Shown: positions 1-5,846 of the stretch, one piece after another
Numbering within the stretch: position 1 is the first letter of the stretch
Layout of the letters: every line of letters starts with the position of its first letter
Assembly: GCA_022710505.1 (NCBI GenBank)
Contig: JAKLGS010000044.1
Span: 1-5,846, forward strand
Origin: Patescibacteria group bacterium
GTDB lineage: Bacteria; Patescibacteriota; WWE3; UBA101185; UBA10185
Direction: 5' to 3'
DNA: 5,846 nt
Notes under the pieces: generated by a model
Database searches by the model: none
Seen by the model: only the letters and a program-made list of their open reading frames with translations
Told to the model about the DNA's origin: nothing
Program-made: the position numbers and the translations under genes

Positions 1-194
1 GTTTTATTGTGGGAAATTATCAAAGCAGGTTTATTCAAATTCTTTATAACATTTGCCATTACAAACGTCTTCCCGGAACCGGTTACTCCCAACAATACCT
101 GATCCTTAGTACCAGATTGAATATTTTCAGTTAATTTTTCTATCGCCTGGGGTTGGTCGCCCGTAGGTTTAAACGGAGATACGAGTTTAAACAT
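1..194 (-). CDS. uvrB: UvrABC system protein B, N-terminal fragment (runs off window)
   Basis: UvrB is the DNA-damage-verifying helicase-like ATPase of nucleotide excision repair; it is loaded by UvrA and recruits the UvrC nuclease in the cytoplasm. Only the first 64 codons are visible. The translation starts [18 protein letters not shown], which matches the conserved UvrB start, including the F-x-P-x-G-D-Q-P Q-motif. It continues to the Walker A motif GVTGSGKT (residues 36-43) and ends in ...PALIISHNK, which aligns with the LAHNKTLAAQL region of the family. ATG at 194-192 is the only sensible start: the frame upstream meets a TGA at 209-207 with no other start codon between. No Shine-Dalgarno sequence precedes it, unlike lexA and eno. 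The gene is divergent from lexA, and uvrB is a classic SOS gene in many bacteria, so LexA control from the shared intergenic region is likely. The identity is clear even from the fragment. Confidence 0.95.
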   Translation of the reverse strand, partial: MFKLVSPFKPTGDQPQAIEKLTENIQSGTKDQVLLGVTGSGKTFVMANVIKNLNKPALIISHNK

Positions 195-197
195 AGA

Positions 198-210
198 ATG
201 ATAATATCAT
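198..210. repeat. 13-bp perfect palindrome just upstream of uvrB
   Basis: ATGATA-A-TATCAT has perfect 6-bp arms around one central base and ends 3 bp before the uvrB start codon. It contains possible minus-strand -10 hexamers (TATGAT at 211-206, TATTAT at 206-201) but no matching -35. It could be a regulatory site, a leaderless-promoter -10, or a chance palindrome in AT-rich DNA; the sequence does not decide. Confidence 0.35.
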
Positions 211-219
211 AAAAAGCAC

Positions 220-249
220 TTGACATCTTCGGTTATTTTTCGGTATTAT
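220..249 (+). promoter_or_regulatory. lexA promoter (sigma-70 type)
   Basis: There is a perfect -35 TTGACA at 220-225 and a -10 TATTAT at 244-249, with an 18-bp spacer. Transcription would start near 256, giving a leader of about 38 nt that carries the lexA ribosome binding site. The spacer, -10 and start region all lie within the symmetric decamer array at 227-272, so a repressor bound there would block the promoter. This fits lexA autoregulation. Confidence 0.75.
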
Positions 250-272
250 AAAAATACGAAGAAAAACCGTAG
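227..272. promoter_or_regulatory. Candidate LexA (SOS) operator: 46-bp imperfect inverted repeat of four decamers
   Basis: The two halves of this 46-bp segment match at 17 of 23 positions by eye. Each half holds two decamers of the type TTCGGTWWTT. On the plus strand these are TTCGGTTATT (228-237) and TTCGGTATTA (239-248). On the minus strand they are TTCGTATTTT (260-251) and TACGGTTTTT (271-262). Within each half the repeats start exactly 11 bp apart, about one helical turn, and all four are symmetric about 249/250. The array covers the -10 elements of both divergent promoters. Autoregulation of lexA and SOS control of uvrB are established for many bacteria, so LexA is the natural ligand. 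The motif is neither the Gram-positive GAAC-N4-GTTC box nor the E. coli CTGT-N8-ACAG box. Which bases form one dimer site cannot be settled from this copy alone. Confidence 0.6.
245..250 (-). promoter_or_regulatory. Probable uvrB -10 element overlapping the lexA -10
   Basis: Read on the minus strand, positions 250-245 give a consensus TATAAT. It is offset by one base from the lexA -10 (TATTAT, 244-249), so the pair TATTATA serves both strands. No good -35 lies 16-18 bp upstream on the minus strand. Transcription would start near 238 and leave a leader of roughly 44 nt before the uvrB ATG. The assignment rests on the hexamer and the divergent layout only. Confidence 0.5.
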
Positions 273-281
273 TTATTTTTT

Positions 282-288
282 AAAAGGA
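282..288 (+). promoter_or_regulatory. lexA ribosome binding site
   Basis: AAAAGGA sits 5 nt before the ATG at 294 and supports that start. The same AAAAGG core precedes eno, which suggests that this is the usual Shine-Dalgarno form of this genome. Confidence 0.8.
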
Positions 289-293
289 TTAAA

Positions 294-926
294 ATGAGTC
301 CCGTAACTATTTATAAAAAGCAGAAACAAATTTTAGATTTTATCTCACAGTATATTCAAGTTAATGGCTATTCCCCCACTCTCCAGGAAATTGCGGATGC
401 CATGGGATTGTCATCGTTAGCTACGGTTCACGAACATCTTCAAGCTTTAGAAAAGAAAAATATTATAAAAAGATATGATGGAGCAGTGAGAGGCATAGAG
501 GTAGTAGATAACTCGGTAAATGCCAGTCTCTCGGCTATAGAACTTCCTTTAATTGGTTATATTGCAGCAGGAGAGCCTATAGAAGCTATTGAAAACGAAA
601 TTACCACAGTAATGGTTTCCCCCGATATGGTTTCAAAAAGCAAGAGATGTTTTGTTCTTCAGGTAAAAGGATCATCTATGATAGACGAAGGTATTATGGA
701 TGGGGATTACGTCGTTTTAAAACAACAAGAAACAGCTGAAAACGGTCAAATTGTAGTTGCGTTGATAGACGAAGGTTTTGCTACCCTAAAGAAATTCTAC
801 AAAGAAAAAGACGATAAAATAAGGCTTCAACCTGCAAATGATGAAATGGAGCCAATTATTGTTGAAGCAAATCAGGTTAAAATTCAGGGAGTTGTAACAG
901 GAATAGTTAGAAGATATAAAAATTAA
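294..926 (+). CDS. lexA: LexA repressor, SOS regulator with self-cleaving peptidase domain
   Basis: LexA represses DNA-damage genes and inactivates itself by RecA*-stimulated self-cleavage. The 210-residue length is normal for the family. Residues about 5-70 form the winged helix-turn-helix (ILDFI...GYSPTLQEIADAMGLSS...HLQALEKKNIIKR...RGIEV). After a linker, the S24 peptidase domain carries the cleavage site A92-G93 (GYIAAGEP), the catalytic serine S128 in VKGSSM and the catalytic lysine K166 in ATLKK. Both residues of the Ser-Lys dyad are present, so the protein should be cleavable. The residue before the serine is Ser where KGDSM is usual, a mild change. The recognition helix region (SLATVHEHLQ) differs from the E. 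coli sequence, in keeping with a different operator. The start is fixed by a good ribosome binding site 5 nt upstream. It is divergent from uvrB and presumably represses both genes through the shared array. Confidence 0.97.
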   Translation: MSPVTIYKKQKQILDFISQYIQVNGYSPTLQEIADAMGLSSLATVHEHLQALEKKNIIKRYDGAVRGIEVVDNSVNASLSAIELPLIGYIAAGEPIEAIENEITTVMVSPDMVSKSKRCFVLQVKGSSMIDEGIMDGDYVVLKQQETAENGQIVVALIDEGFATLKKFYKEKDDKIRLQPANDEMEPIIVEANQVKIQGVVTGIVRRYKN

Positions 927-1006
927 AATTATTGAGTCTTGGGAAAAAACACCCTCTTTAAAATTCTTAAATAATTTGTGTAGATACCCTCTGTGATGTA
1001 GAATTT
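927..1006. other. Intergenic gap lexA to the DedA-phosphatase gene
   Basis: This 80-bp AT-rich spacer has no convincing hairpin terminator and no strong promoter. A weak TTGAGT at 932-937 has only poorly spaced -10 candidates (TTTAAA 957-962, spacer 19). No copy of the TTCGGTWWTT decamer is present, so there is no sign that the downstream gene has its own SOS operator. Read-through from lexA is possible. Confidence 0.5.
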
Positions 1007-2335
1007 ATGGGTTGTATGACCAGCTTAATTGCACCCATAATTACATATTTAGAAAAATTAGCTCAATACGTTCCACTTGAGGTGTTTACTGTTGTCGGTA
1101 CTTTTCTAGAAGAAGTAATTGCCCCCATCCCATCTCCTTTCGTTCTTACAACAGCGGGAACCATTACAAAAGCTCAAAATAACCCTCTATCGTATATTCT
1201 TTTCATAGCCGTTCTTGCCTCATTAAGCAAAACTTTTGGAGGTTGGCTTTTGTATAAAATAACTGACAAGCTCGAGGATGTATTCACATCAAAAATAGGT
1301 AAATTTGTTGGAATAACTTCCAACGATGTCGAGAGAATCGGAAAATACTTTAACGGTGGAAAAAAAGATTGGTTGGTATTGTTCACCCTTAGATCAGTCC
1401 CAATATTTCCGAGCTCACCAATTTCAATTACTTCAGGATTGATAAAAATTAAAATGAAGACGTTTCTAATCACTACATTTTTGGGAACTATTATTAGAAA
1501 CCTGTGTTATTTATATCTCGGATATGCCGGTCTTGCAGCATCTGAAGAAGTAATGAGGGGGTTAAATAAATCCGAAACCGTTGGAGAAATAATTGTTGTC
1601 TCTTTGATTGGATTTGCACTTTTATGGGGATACAAAAAAAGAAAACAAATATTTTCTAATAATGAAAACGGGTCTAGTGAAAATAAAATAAAACAAGCTA
1701 AAGATCTCTTAAATTACAAAACAGTAGATGAGCTCCCAAAAGATGAATCAGAAGAATTTTCAACTATCTATATTTTTAGACACGGTCAAACCGATGATAA
1801 CGCAAACTTTATTTTCAGTGGTAATAGAGACGCAAAACTTACAGAAGAAGGAAAAAAACAAGCTAAAATACTTTCTGAAAAGATTAAGGAAATAAAATTC
1901 GACAGGCTTATATCATCACCTCAAAACAGAGCTGTACAGACAATGGAAATAGCAATGTCACAAAACCAAAGTGCTAAAAATATGAAAATTGAAACTGATG
2001 AAAGAATAAGAGAAAGATCTTATGGTGATTTAACGGGAAAAAGTAAGATGGAAATTCAATTAAACAACCCTGAAGAGTTATTAAAAATCCGAAGAAGTTA
2101 CGATTTCGTCCCGACGAATGGTGAAAGTATAGAAATGGTATGTAAAAGAGTTGAGGAATTCTGCGATGACTTAGTCAAAGAGATATCAGGAAAAAATCTT
2201 AAGGTGGCTATTTCCTGCCACGGAAATTCTATACGTGGCTTTCGAAAATATTTTGAAAAATTAGACGAAGAAACGACCGCAAAGCTTGAAACTCCGCTCG
2301 GACAAGATTACGCTTCTTACGTAATATCTAACTAG
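1007..2335 (+). CDS. DedA/VTT-family membrane protein fused to a histidine phosphatase domain
   Basis: This 442-residue protein joins two families. Residues about 20-210 look like a DedA/VTT (SNARE-associated) transporter. They include an acidic-proline re-entrant segment, FLEEVIAPIPSP (33-44), followed by TTAG. A glycine-rich helix ends in GGW near 80, and the arginine/proline motif LRSVPIFPSSP (128-138) leads into GLIKIKMKTF. Two hydrophobic helices follow at about 151-177 and 193-208, and the second is capped by KKRK, which puts the C-terminus in the cytoplasm. A polar linker (about 214-250) leads to a histidine phosphatase domain. It has the phospho-accepting H259 in FRHGQT, R308 in SSPQNR, E336 in RERSYG, NGES at 371-374 and the second catalytic H405 in SCHGNS. 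At about 190 residues it is closer to the small phosphatases than to 2,3-bisphosphoglycerate-dependent mutases of about 230-250 residues. DedA proteins are known to move undecaprenyl phosphate or other lipids, so a coupled lipid-phosphate role is conceivable; the substrate is unknown. ATG 1016 is an alternative start; neither has a clear Shine-Dalgarno sequence. Confidence 0.88.
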   Translation: MGCMTSLIAPIITYLEKLAQYVPLEVFTVVGTFLEEVIAPIPSPFVLTTAGTITKAQNNPLSYILFIAVLASLSKTFGGWLLYKITDKLEDVFTSKIGKFVGITSNDVERIGKYFNGGKKDWLVLFTLRSVPIFPSSPISITSGLIKIKMKTFLITTFLGTIIRNLCYLYLGYAGLAASEEVMRGLNKSETVGEIIVVSLIGFALLWGYKKRKQIFSNNENGSSENKIKQAKDLLNYKTVDELPKDESEEFSTIYIFRHGQTDDNANFIFSGNRDAKLTEEGKKQAKILSEKIKEIKFDRLISSPQNRAVQTMEIAMSQNQSAKNMKIETDERIRERSYGDLTGKSKMEIQLNNPEELLKIRRSYDFVPTNGESIEMVCKRVEEFCDDLVKEISGKNLKVAISCHGNSIRGFRKYFEKLDEETTAKLETPLGQDYASYVISN

Positions 2336-2355
2336 AAGTAATTTTTAGAAAATAA
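2336..2355. other. 20-bp convergent gap between the fusion gene and eno
   Basis: The stop codons of the two convergent genes lie only 20 bp apart. Around the gap, AATTTT (2340-2345) and AAAATT (2358-2363) form a weak, all-AT inverted repeat. No GC-rich hairpin with a U-tract is visible on either strand, so the two transcripts probably overlap at their 3' ends, or end by a factor-dependent route. Confidence 0.45.
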
Positions 2356-3579
2356 TTAAAATTCGTAGAAAATCTCAAGCAATCTGTTGTATTTAGCTAC
2401 TCTCTCGCCCCTGGCGGGAGCCCCTGATTTCATAAAATCTGCATCTACCGCTACTGCAAGGTCCGAGATAAACGAATCAACGTTATCACCGCTTCTATGT
2501 GAAATAACGATATCCATCTTTGATTTTCGAGCTAACTTTATAAAATCCAATGTTTCGGTCAATGTACCTATTTGATTGGGTTTAACTATCACCGCATTAG
2601 CCATTTTTTCTTTAGCGACTCTTTCTAATATTTTTGGATTAGTTACTACTAAATCGTCAGCCACAACCAAATATTTACCAGCATTTTGTTTATAAAATTT
2701 AGTCCAACCAAATTCATCTCTTTCAAACATAGGATCTTCCAGGTAAATAATTTTGTAATGCATAAAGAGATCTTGATAGTATTTTATTACCTCGTCAGAA
2801 CTCAACTCTAAATTCTCTTCGTCAATACAATACTTCCCATTTTCATAAAAAGAACCTGCAGCAATATCTAATCCAAAAAACACATCATTACCGGGGTCAA
2901 ACTGGACAGAAGCAGCCTGTTCAAGAAAATCCAAGGCAGTTCTTGCGGATAAACCTCTGGGTTCAAAACCACCCTCGTCACCAACACCTGTTTCAAAATC
3001 GTCTTTTAACAAAATCTTTTTAAGATCTTTATATATACTTGCTCCCATTTGTAGAGCTTTATTGTAAGGAGTATTCAAAGCTGGTATCACCATAAATTCT
3101 TGAAAAGAAAGTTTATTTTTTGCATGTTCTCCACCGTTAATAATATTAAAAATAGGAGTGGGAAATTTTAAATCTCCGTTGAGTTTTTGCTTTCCCGAAT
3201 ACATTAGACTTAAATATTGGTAGAGTTCTAAACCAGCCGATACAGCAGCCGATTTTGCGCACGCTAACGAAACAGACAAAATACTATTAGCCCCCAACCT
3301 ACTTTTATTTGAAGTACCATCCATTTTAATAAGATTTTCATCAATACTTTTTTGGTTAGAGGGATCTTTACCTACCAGAACGTCATTGATGGTTGTTGAA
3401 ACAAAATCGGCTGCCTTTTCTACATCTATATACACAGCCTCGTTTTCCCCAACTGAAGCACCCGAAGGAACGGGCTGCACACCCACGGAACCATCATCTA
3501 GAGTCACCTTGGTTTCAAGAGTCCAATTCCCTCTGGAATCTAATATCTTTTGACTTCTAATATTCTCAATTTTACGCAT
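2356..3579 (-). CDS. eno: Enolase (phosphopyruvate hydratase), shortened form
   Basis: Enolase interconverts 2-phosphoglycerate and phosphoenolpyruvate in the cytoplasm using Mg2+. The whole catalytic set is present in 407 residues. SRGN is at 15-18 and the mobile Mg/substrate loop SGAS at 39-42. H152 lies in GGEHA, E161 in QEFM and E202 in GDEGG. The metal ligands are D238, E281 (LEDP) and D308 (ADDL). The catalytic base is K333 (VKPNQIGTLTET), followed by H361-R362-S363 (SHRSG) and K384 (MKSG). The protein is shorter than the roughly 430 residues usual in bacteria. About 10 residues are missing between NEA (46-48) and GKD (70-72), where most enolases carry the DGDK..R(Y/F).GKGV loop, and the C-terminal tail after the LLEI helix is nearly absent. 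Valine replaces the usual threonine of SGAST. The start has an AAAAGG site 4 nt upstream. It follows ppsA by 12 bp, probably as one operon. Confidence 0.96.
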   Translation of the reverse strand: MRKIENIRSQKILDSRGNWTLETKVTLDDGSVGVQPVPSGASVGENEAVYIDVEKAADFVSTTINDVLVGKDPSNQKSIDENLIKMDGTSNKSRLGANSILSVSLACAKSAAVSAGLELYQYLSLMYSGKQKLNGDLKFPTPIFNIINGGEHAKNKLSFQEFMVIPALNTPYNKALQMGASIYKDLKKILLKDDFETGVGDEGGFEPRGLSARTALDFLEQAASVQFDPGNDVFFGLDIAAGSFYENGKYCIDEENLELSSDEVIKYYQDLFMHYKIIYLEDPMFERDEFGWTKFYKQNAGKYLVVADDLVVTNPKILERVAKEKMANAVIVKPNQIGTLTETLDFIKLARKSKMDIVISHRSGDNVDSFISDLAVAVDADFMKSGAPARGERVAKYNRLLEIFYEF

Positions 3580-3583
3580 TTTA

Positions 3584-3589
3584 CCTTTT
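3584..3589 (-). promoter_or_regulatory. eno ribosome binding site in the ppsA-eno junction
   Basis: On the minus strand AAAAGG lies 4 nt before the eno ATG, inside the 12-bp gap that follows the ppsA stop codon. There is no room for a promoter in the gap, which supports co-transcription of eno with ppsA and separate ribosome loading. Confidence 0.75.
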
Positions 3590-3591
3590 AA

Positions 3592-5846
3592 TTACTTTTT
3601 CTTTTTATTAAGTACTTTCTTCTCGGCTTCATAAACTATCTCTCTAGTTTTTTCTATCACATCAGGGCTAATAGAAACCGAGGTCATACCCCATTCCACC
3701 ATCATCTCCACTAATTCCGGAAATACTGAGGGAGCTTGTCCACAGACGGAACACGTGATATCTCTTTTTCGACAGGTAGTAACAATTTTTTCCAAAGATT
3801 TTAACACTGCGGGGTCCATCTCATTGTATGTATCAGCAACTTTTTCATTATCTCTATCTACACCTAAAGTTAACATCGTTAAATCATTTGTACCAATGGA
3901 TACACCGTCTATCCCTTCGTCAATAAAGTCATCAAGTAAAATTACGTTAGAAGGAATTTCAACCATCATCCAAAATTTAAATGACCCGCTTCTTCTTAAA
4001 CCTGAAGCTGAAACAATCTTTTTTACTTCCCTTAACTGTTCTACAGTTCTTACAAAAGGCATCATCACCCAAAGGTTTTTCAATCCTTTTTTATTTCTAA
4101 CGATTTTTATAGCTTCCAGCTCCATTTCAAATACATCTAAATCCTTTATATATCTTGAAACTCCTCTATAACCAATCATTGGATTTGGCTCATCTGTTTC
4201 AAACTCCGCCCCACCCTTTAAACCGGCATATTCGTTACTCTTAAAATCGGTAAATCTGTACACAACCGGTCTTGGATTGAACGCATCGGCAAACTTTTCA
4301 AGACCTTCTGCTAATTTCAGTATAAATTCTTTCTTTTTCCCTTCTTTTATAAACTTCTTAGGGTGAGTGCCTATATTTGCAATGATAAATTCAGCTCTTA
4401 AAAGACCAATTCCGTCTGTATTTCTAGAAGCCATTTCTGAAGCTAACTCCGGTTCTGCTAAATTAACGTATATTTTTGTGGCTGTTTTTATTTTACTCAA
4501 ATCGACAGAGGATTTCTTAGTTTCCTGGACTACTTTTGTAATATCACCTTCATAAATTTTTCCAGAAGCTCCGTCTACAGTAATAATCTCACCGTTTGAA
4601 AGCATTTTTGTAGCATTTAAAGTACCTACAACTGCAGGAACGCCTAACTCTCTGCTTACTATAGCCGCATGGCTGGTTCTACCCCCTAAGTCAGTTACAA
4701 TAGCTCCTGCTCTTTTCATTGCGGGAACAAAATCCGGATTAGTCATTTCAGCAACAAGAATGTCACCCTCTTTAACTTTTGAAATTTCTTTAGGGTTTTT
4801 TATTATCTGCACTTCTCCGGAAAATACTCCCGGAGATGCTGCGAGACCCTCCAACAAAACTTTCGAACCCTTACCTTCCTCGACCACAACATTCTGGGTT
4901 TTTTGAACCAAGGTTGTAACAGGTCTAGATTGAACTATTAAAATTCTTCCTTTTTCAATTCCGTATTCAATATCTTGAGGTCTTCCGTAATGCTCTTCAA
5001 TCTTCATACCAATTTTAGCTAACTCAACAATTTGATTATTAGAAAGTTTTTGTTTTTTCTTATATTTTGCTGAAATATTAGTTTTTCCTTCTATGGTAAG
5101 CTGCCAATCTTGAGACACTACAGTCCTGGTAGTAATTTTTTTAGATTTTTTACTAACTACATATTGATCTGGCGTAATTTCACCTGAAACAATGGGCTGA
5201 CCAAGACCGTAAGCAGCTTCAACAGAAACCTCATCCTGATTATTTGTGACAGGGTTAACCGTAAACATTATTCCGGAAACATCAGATTGACACATGAGTT
5301 GTACCGGAACTGCAATACCCACTTTTAAGTGAGAGAATTTATTTTCCTCTCTATAAAATATTGCTCTGGCTGTGAACAGCGAAGCCCAGCATTTCTGTAC
5401 ATGAGAAACAACACTTTTCCACCCTTTTATTTCTAAAAACGATTCCTGTTGTCCCGCAAAAGAAGCCTCGGGCAGATCTTCCGCCGTAGCAGATGACCTT
5501 ACTGCAACGTATTTATCATTTTCCCCGGATAGCTCCAAATAAAAGTTTTTAATCTCTTCTATCAATTCCTTTGGCATATCTGCCTGCAGTATCGCAGTTT
5601 TTATTTTATCGGAAGCCTCTATAAGTTTATCTGAATCGTCAACGTCTAAACCTGAGAGTTCCGTCATAATTTTTTTCTTTATGGAAGTCGAGTTTATGAA
5701 ATCAAAGTAAGCTTTGGCAGTTACCACAAAACCATCGGGGACGGGAATACCGGCTTTTACCATCTCTCCTAAATTTGCACCCTTACCACCTACCAAAGGA
5801 ATATCATTTTTATTAATGTCCTTAAACCAAAGGACATGAGCAGTTT
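3592..5846 (-). CDS. ppsA: Phosphoenolpyruvate synthase (pyruvate, water dikinase), 5' end cut by window edge
   Basis: PEP synthase converts pyruvate, ATP and water to PEP, AMP and phosphate through a phosphohistidine carried by a swinging domain. The frame is open to the window edge. Codons upstream of LVGGKG read VLWFKDINKNDIP, the normal PpsA beginning, so the TTG at 5796 is an internal Leu and not the start. Numbering from that Leu, the ATP-grasp domain covers about 1-295, with GGKGANLGEM, VRSSATAEDLPEASFAGQQE (99-118) and IVQSRPVTT (287-295). The phosphohistidine domain (about 315-418) has H376 in GGRTSHAAI. The C-terminal PEP/pyruvate barrel (about 440-725) has R467 in LLRAEF, R514 in YRFTDF, R544 in IGYRG, E613 in MVEIPS, GTNDLT at 635-640 and the catalytic C685 in CGQAPS. 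The whole catalytic set is present and the length is normal, so it should be active. The T-S-H site is where the DUF299 regulatory kinase/phosphorylase acts in other bacteria. It leads the probable ppsA-eno operon. Confidence 0.97.
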   Translation of the reverse strand, partial: TAHVLWFKDINKNDIPLVGGKGANLGEMVKAGIPVPDGFVVTAKAYFDFINSTSIKKKIMTELSGLDVDDSDKLIEASDKIKTAILQADMPKELIEEIKNFYLELSGENDKYVAVRSSATAEDLPEASFAGQQESFLEIKGWKSVVSHVQKCWASLFTARAIFYREENKFSHLKVGIAVPVQLMCQSDVSGIMFTVNPVTNNQDEVSVEAAYGLGQPIVSGEITPDQYVVSKKSKKITTRTVVSQDWQLTIEGKTNISAKYKKKQKLSNNQIVELAKIGMKIEEHYGRPQDIEYGIEKGRILIVQSRPVTTLVQKTQNVVVEEGKGSKVLLEGLAASPGVFSGEVQIIKNPKEISKVKEGDILVAEMTNPDFVPAMKRAGAIVTDLGGRTSHAAIVSRELGVPAVVGTLNATKMLSNGEIITVDGASGKIYEGDITKVVQETKKSSVDLSKIKTATKIYVNLAEPELASEMASRNTDGIGLLRAEFIIANIGTHPKKFIKEGKKKEFILKLAEGLEKFADAFNPRPVVYRFTDFKSNEYAGLKGGAEFETDEPNPMIGYRGVSRYIKDLDVFEMELEAIKIVRNKKGLKNLWVMMPFVRTVEQLREVKKIVSASGLRRSGSFKFWMMVEIPSNVILLDDFIDEGIDGVSIGTNDLTMLTLGVDRDNEKVADTYNEMDPAVLKSLEKIVTTCRKRDITCSVCGQAPSVFPELVEMMVEWGMTSVSISPDVIEKTREIVYEAEKKVLNKKKK

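Noticed and set aside
167..192. Two GTTTAAAC palindromes 18 bp apart near the uvrB start
   Set aside because: Both are explained by Phe-Lys codon pairs in the conserved UvrB N-terminus (MFKLV and PFKPT), so no separate function is needed.
941..954. GGG...CCC stem after lexA as a terminator
   Set aside because: The stem is only 3 bp with an A-rich loop and has no following U-tract, too weak to call.
1174..1473. 99-codon open frame on the minus strand
   Set aside because: It lies wholly inside the DedA-phosphatase gene, shows no recognisable family, and the plus-strand frame has clear motifs over the same bases.
2387..2575. 62-codon open frame on the plus strand
   Set aside because: It is the antisense shadow of the enolase C-terminal region, which contains the conserved K333 and SHRSG motifs.
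3755..4171. 138-codon open frame on the plus strand
   Set aside because: It is antisense to the PEP synthase barrel domain (GTNDLT, IGYRG motifs) and has no protein-like features of its own.
4367..4555. 62-codon open frame on the plus strand
   Set aside because: It is antisense to conserved ppsA coding sequence and has no family match.
5794..5796. TTG as the start codon of ppsA
   Set aside because: The frame stays open upstream to the window edge and encodes VLWFKDINKNDIP, the usual PpsA N-terminus. The TTG is the Leu before VGGKG.
1..5846. Alternative genetic code (TGA as Gly or Trp)
   Set aside because: No in-frame TGA occurs in any of the five genes, so nothing here indicates recoding; the standard code explains every frame.

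Overview
The window is an AT-rich bacterial segment that uses the standard stop codons (TAA and TAG end the genes; no in-frame TGA). It holds five protein genes and almost no spare DNA. Divergent or shortened housekeeping proteins (an enolase lacking a conserved N-terminal loop, an unusual membrane-phosphatase fusion), Shine-Dalgarno sequences of the form AAAAGG and short spacers would suit a candidate-phyla-radiation (Patescibacteria) type genome. That placement is inference; the sequence alone does not prove it.

Left part (1-926): an SOS pair. The 5' end of uvrB (nucleotide excision repair helicase subunit) runs leftward off the window, and lexA (SOS repressor) runs rightward. They share a 99-bp intergenic region with a consensus-like lexA promoter. 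On it lies a striking symmetric array: four copies of a TTCGGTWWTT-like decamer, two per strand, arranged around a -10 element that can be read on both strands. This is the best candidate for the LexA operator controlling both genes.

Middle (1007-2335): one gene encoding an apparent fusion of a DedA/VTT-family membrane domain (residues about 1-210) with a complete histidine-phosphatase (phosphoglycerate-mutase superfamily) domain (about 250-442), predicted to face the cytoplasm. This is the most unusual item here. A lipid-phosphate role or a metabolic phosphatase/mutase role are both possible.

Right part (2356-5846, minus strand): ppsA (phosphoenolpyruvate synthase, missing only its extreme N-terminus at the window edge), followed 12 bp later by eno (enolase). 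They form a probable operon that would take pyruvate to PEP and PEP to 2-phosphoglycerate, the first steps of gluconeogenesis, or run eno in the glycolytic direction. The fusion gene and eno converge with only 20 bp between their stop codons.

No tRNA, rRNA, CRISPR array, insertion sequence or phage gene was seen.
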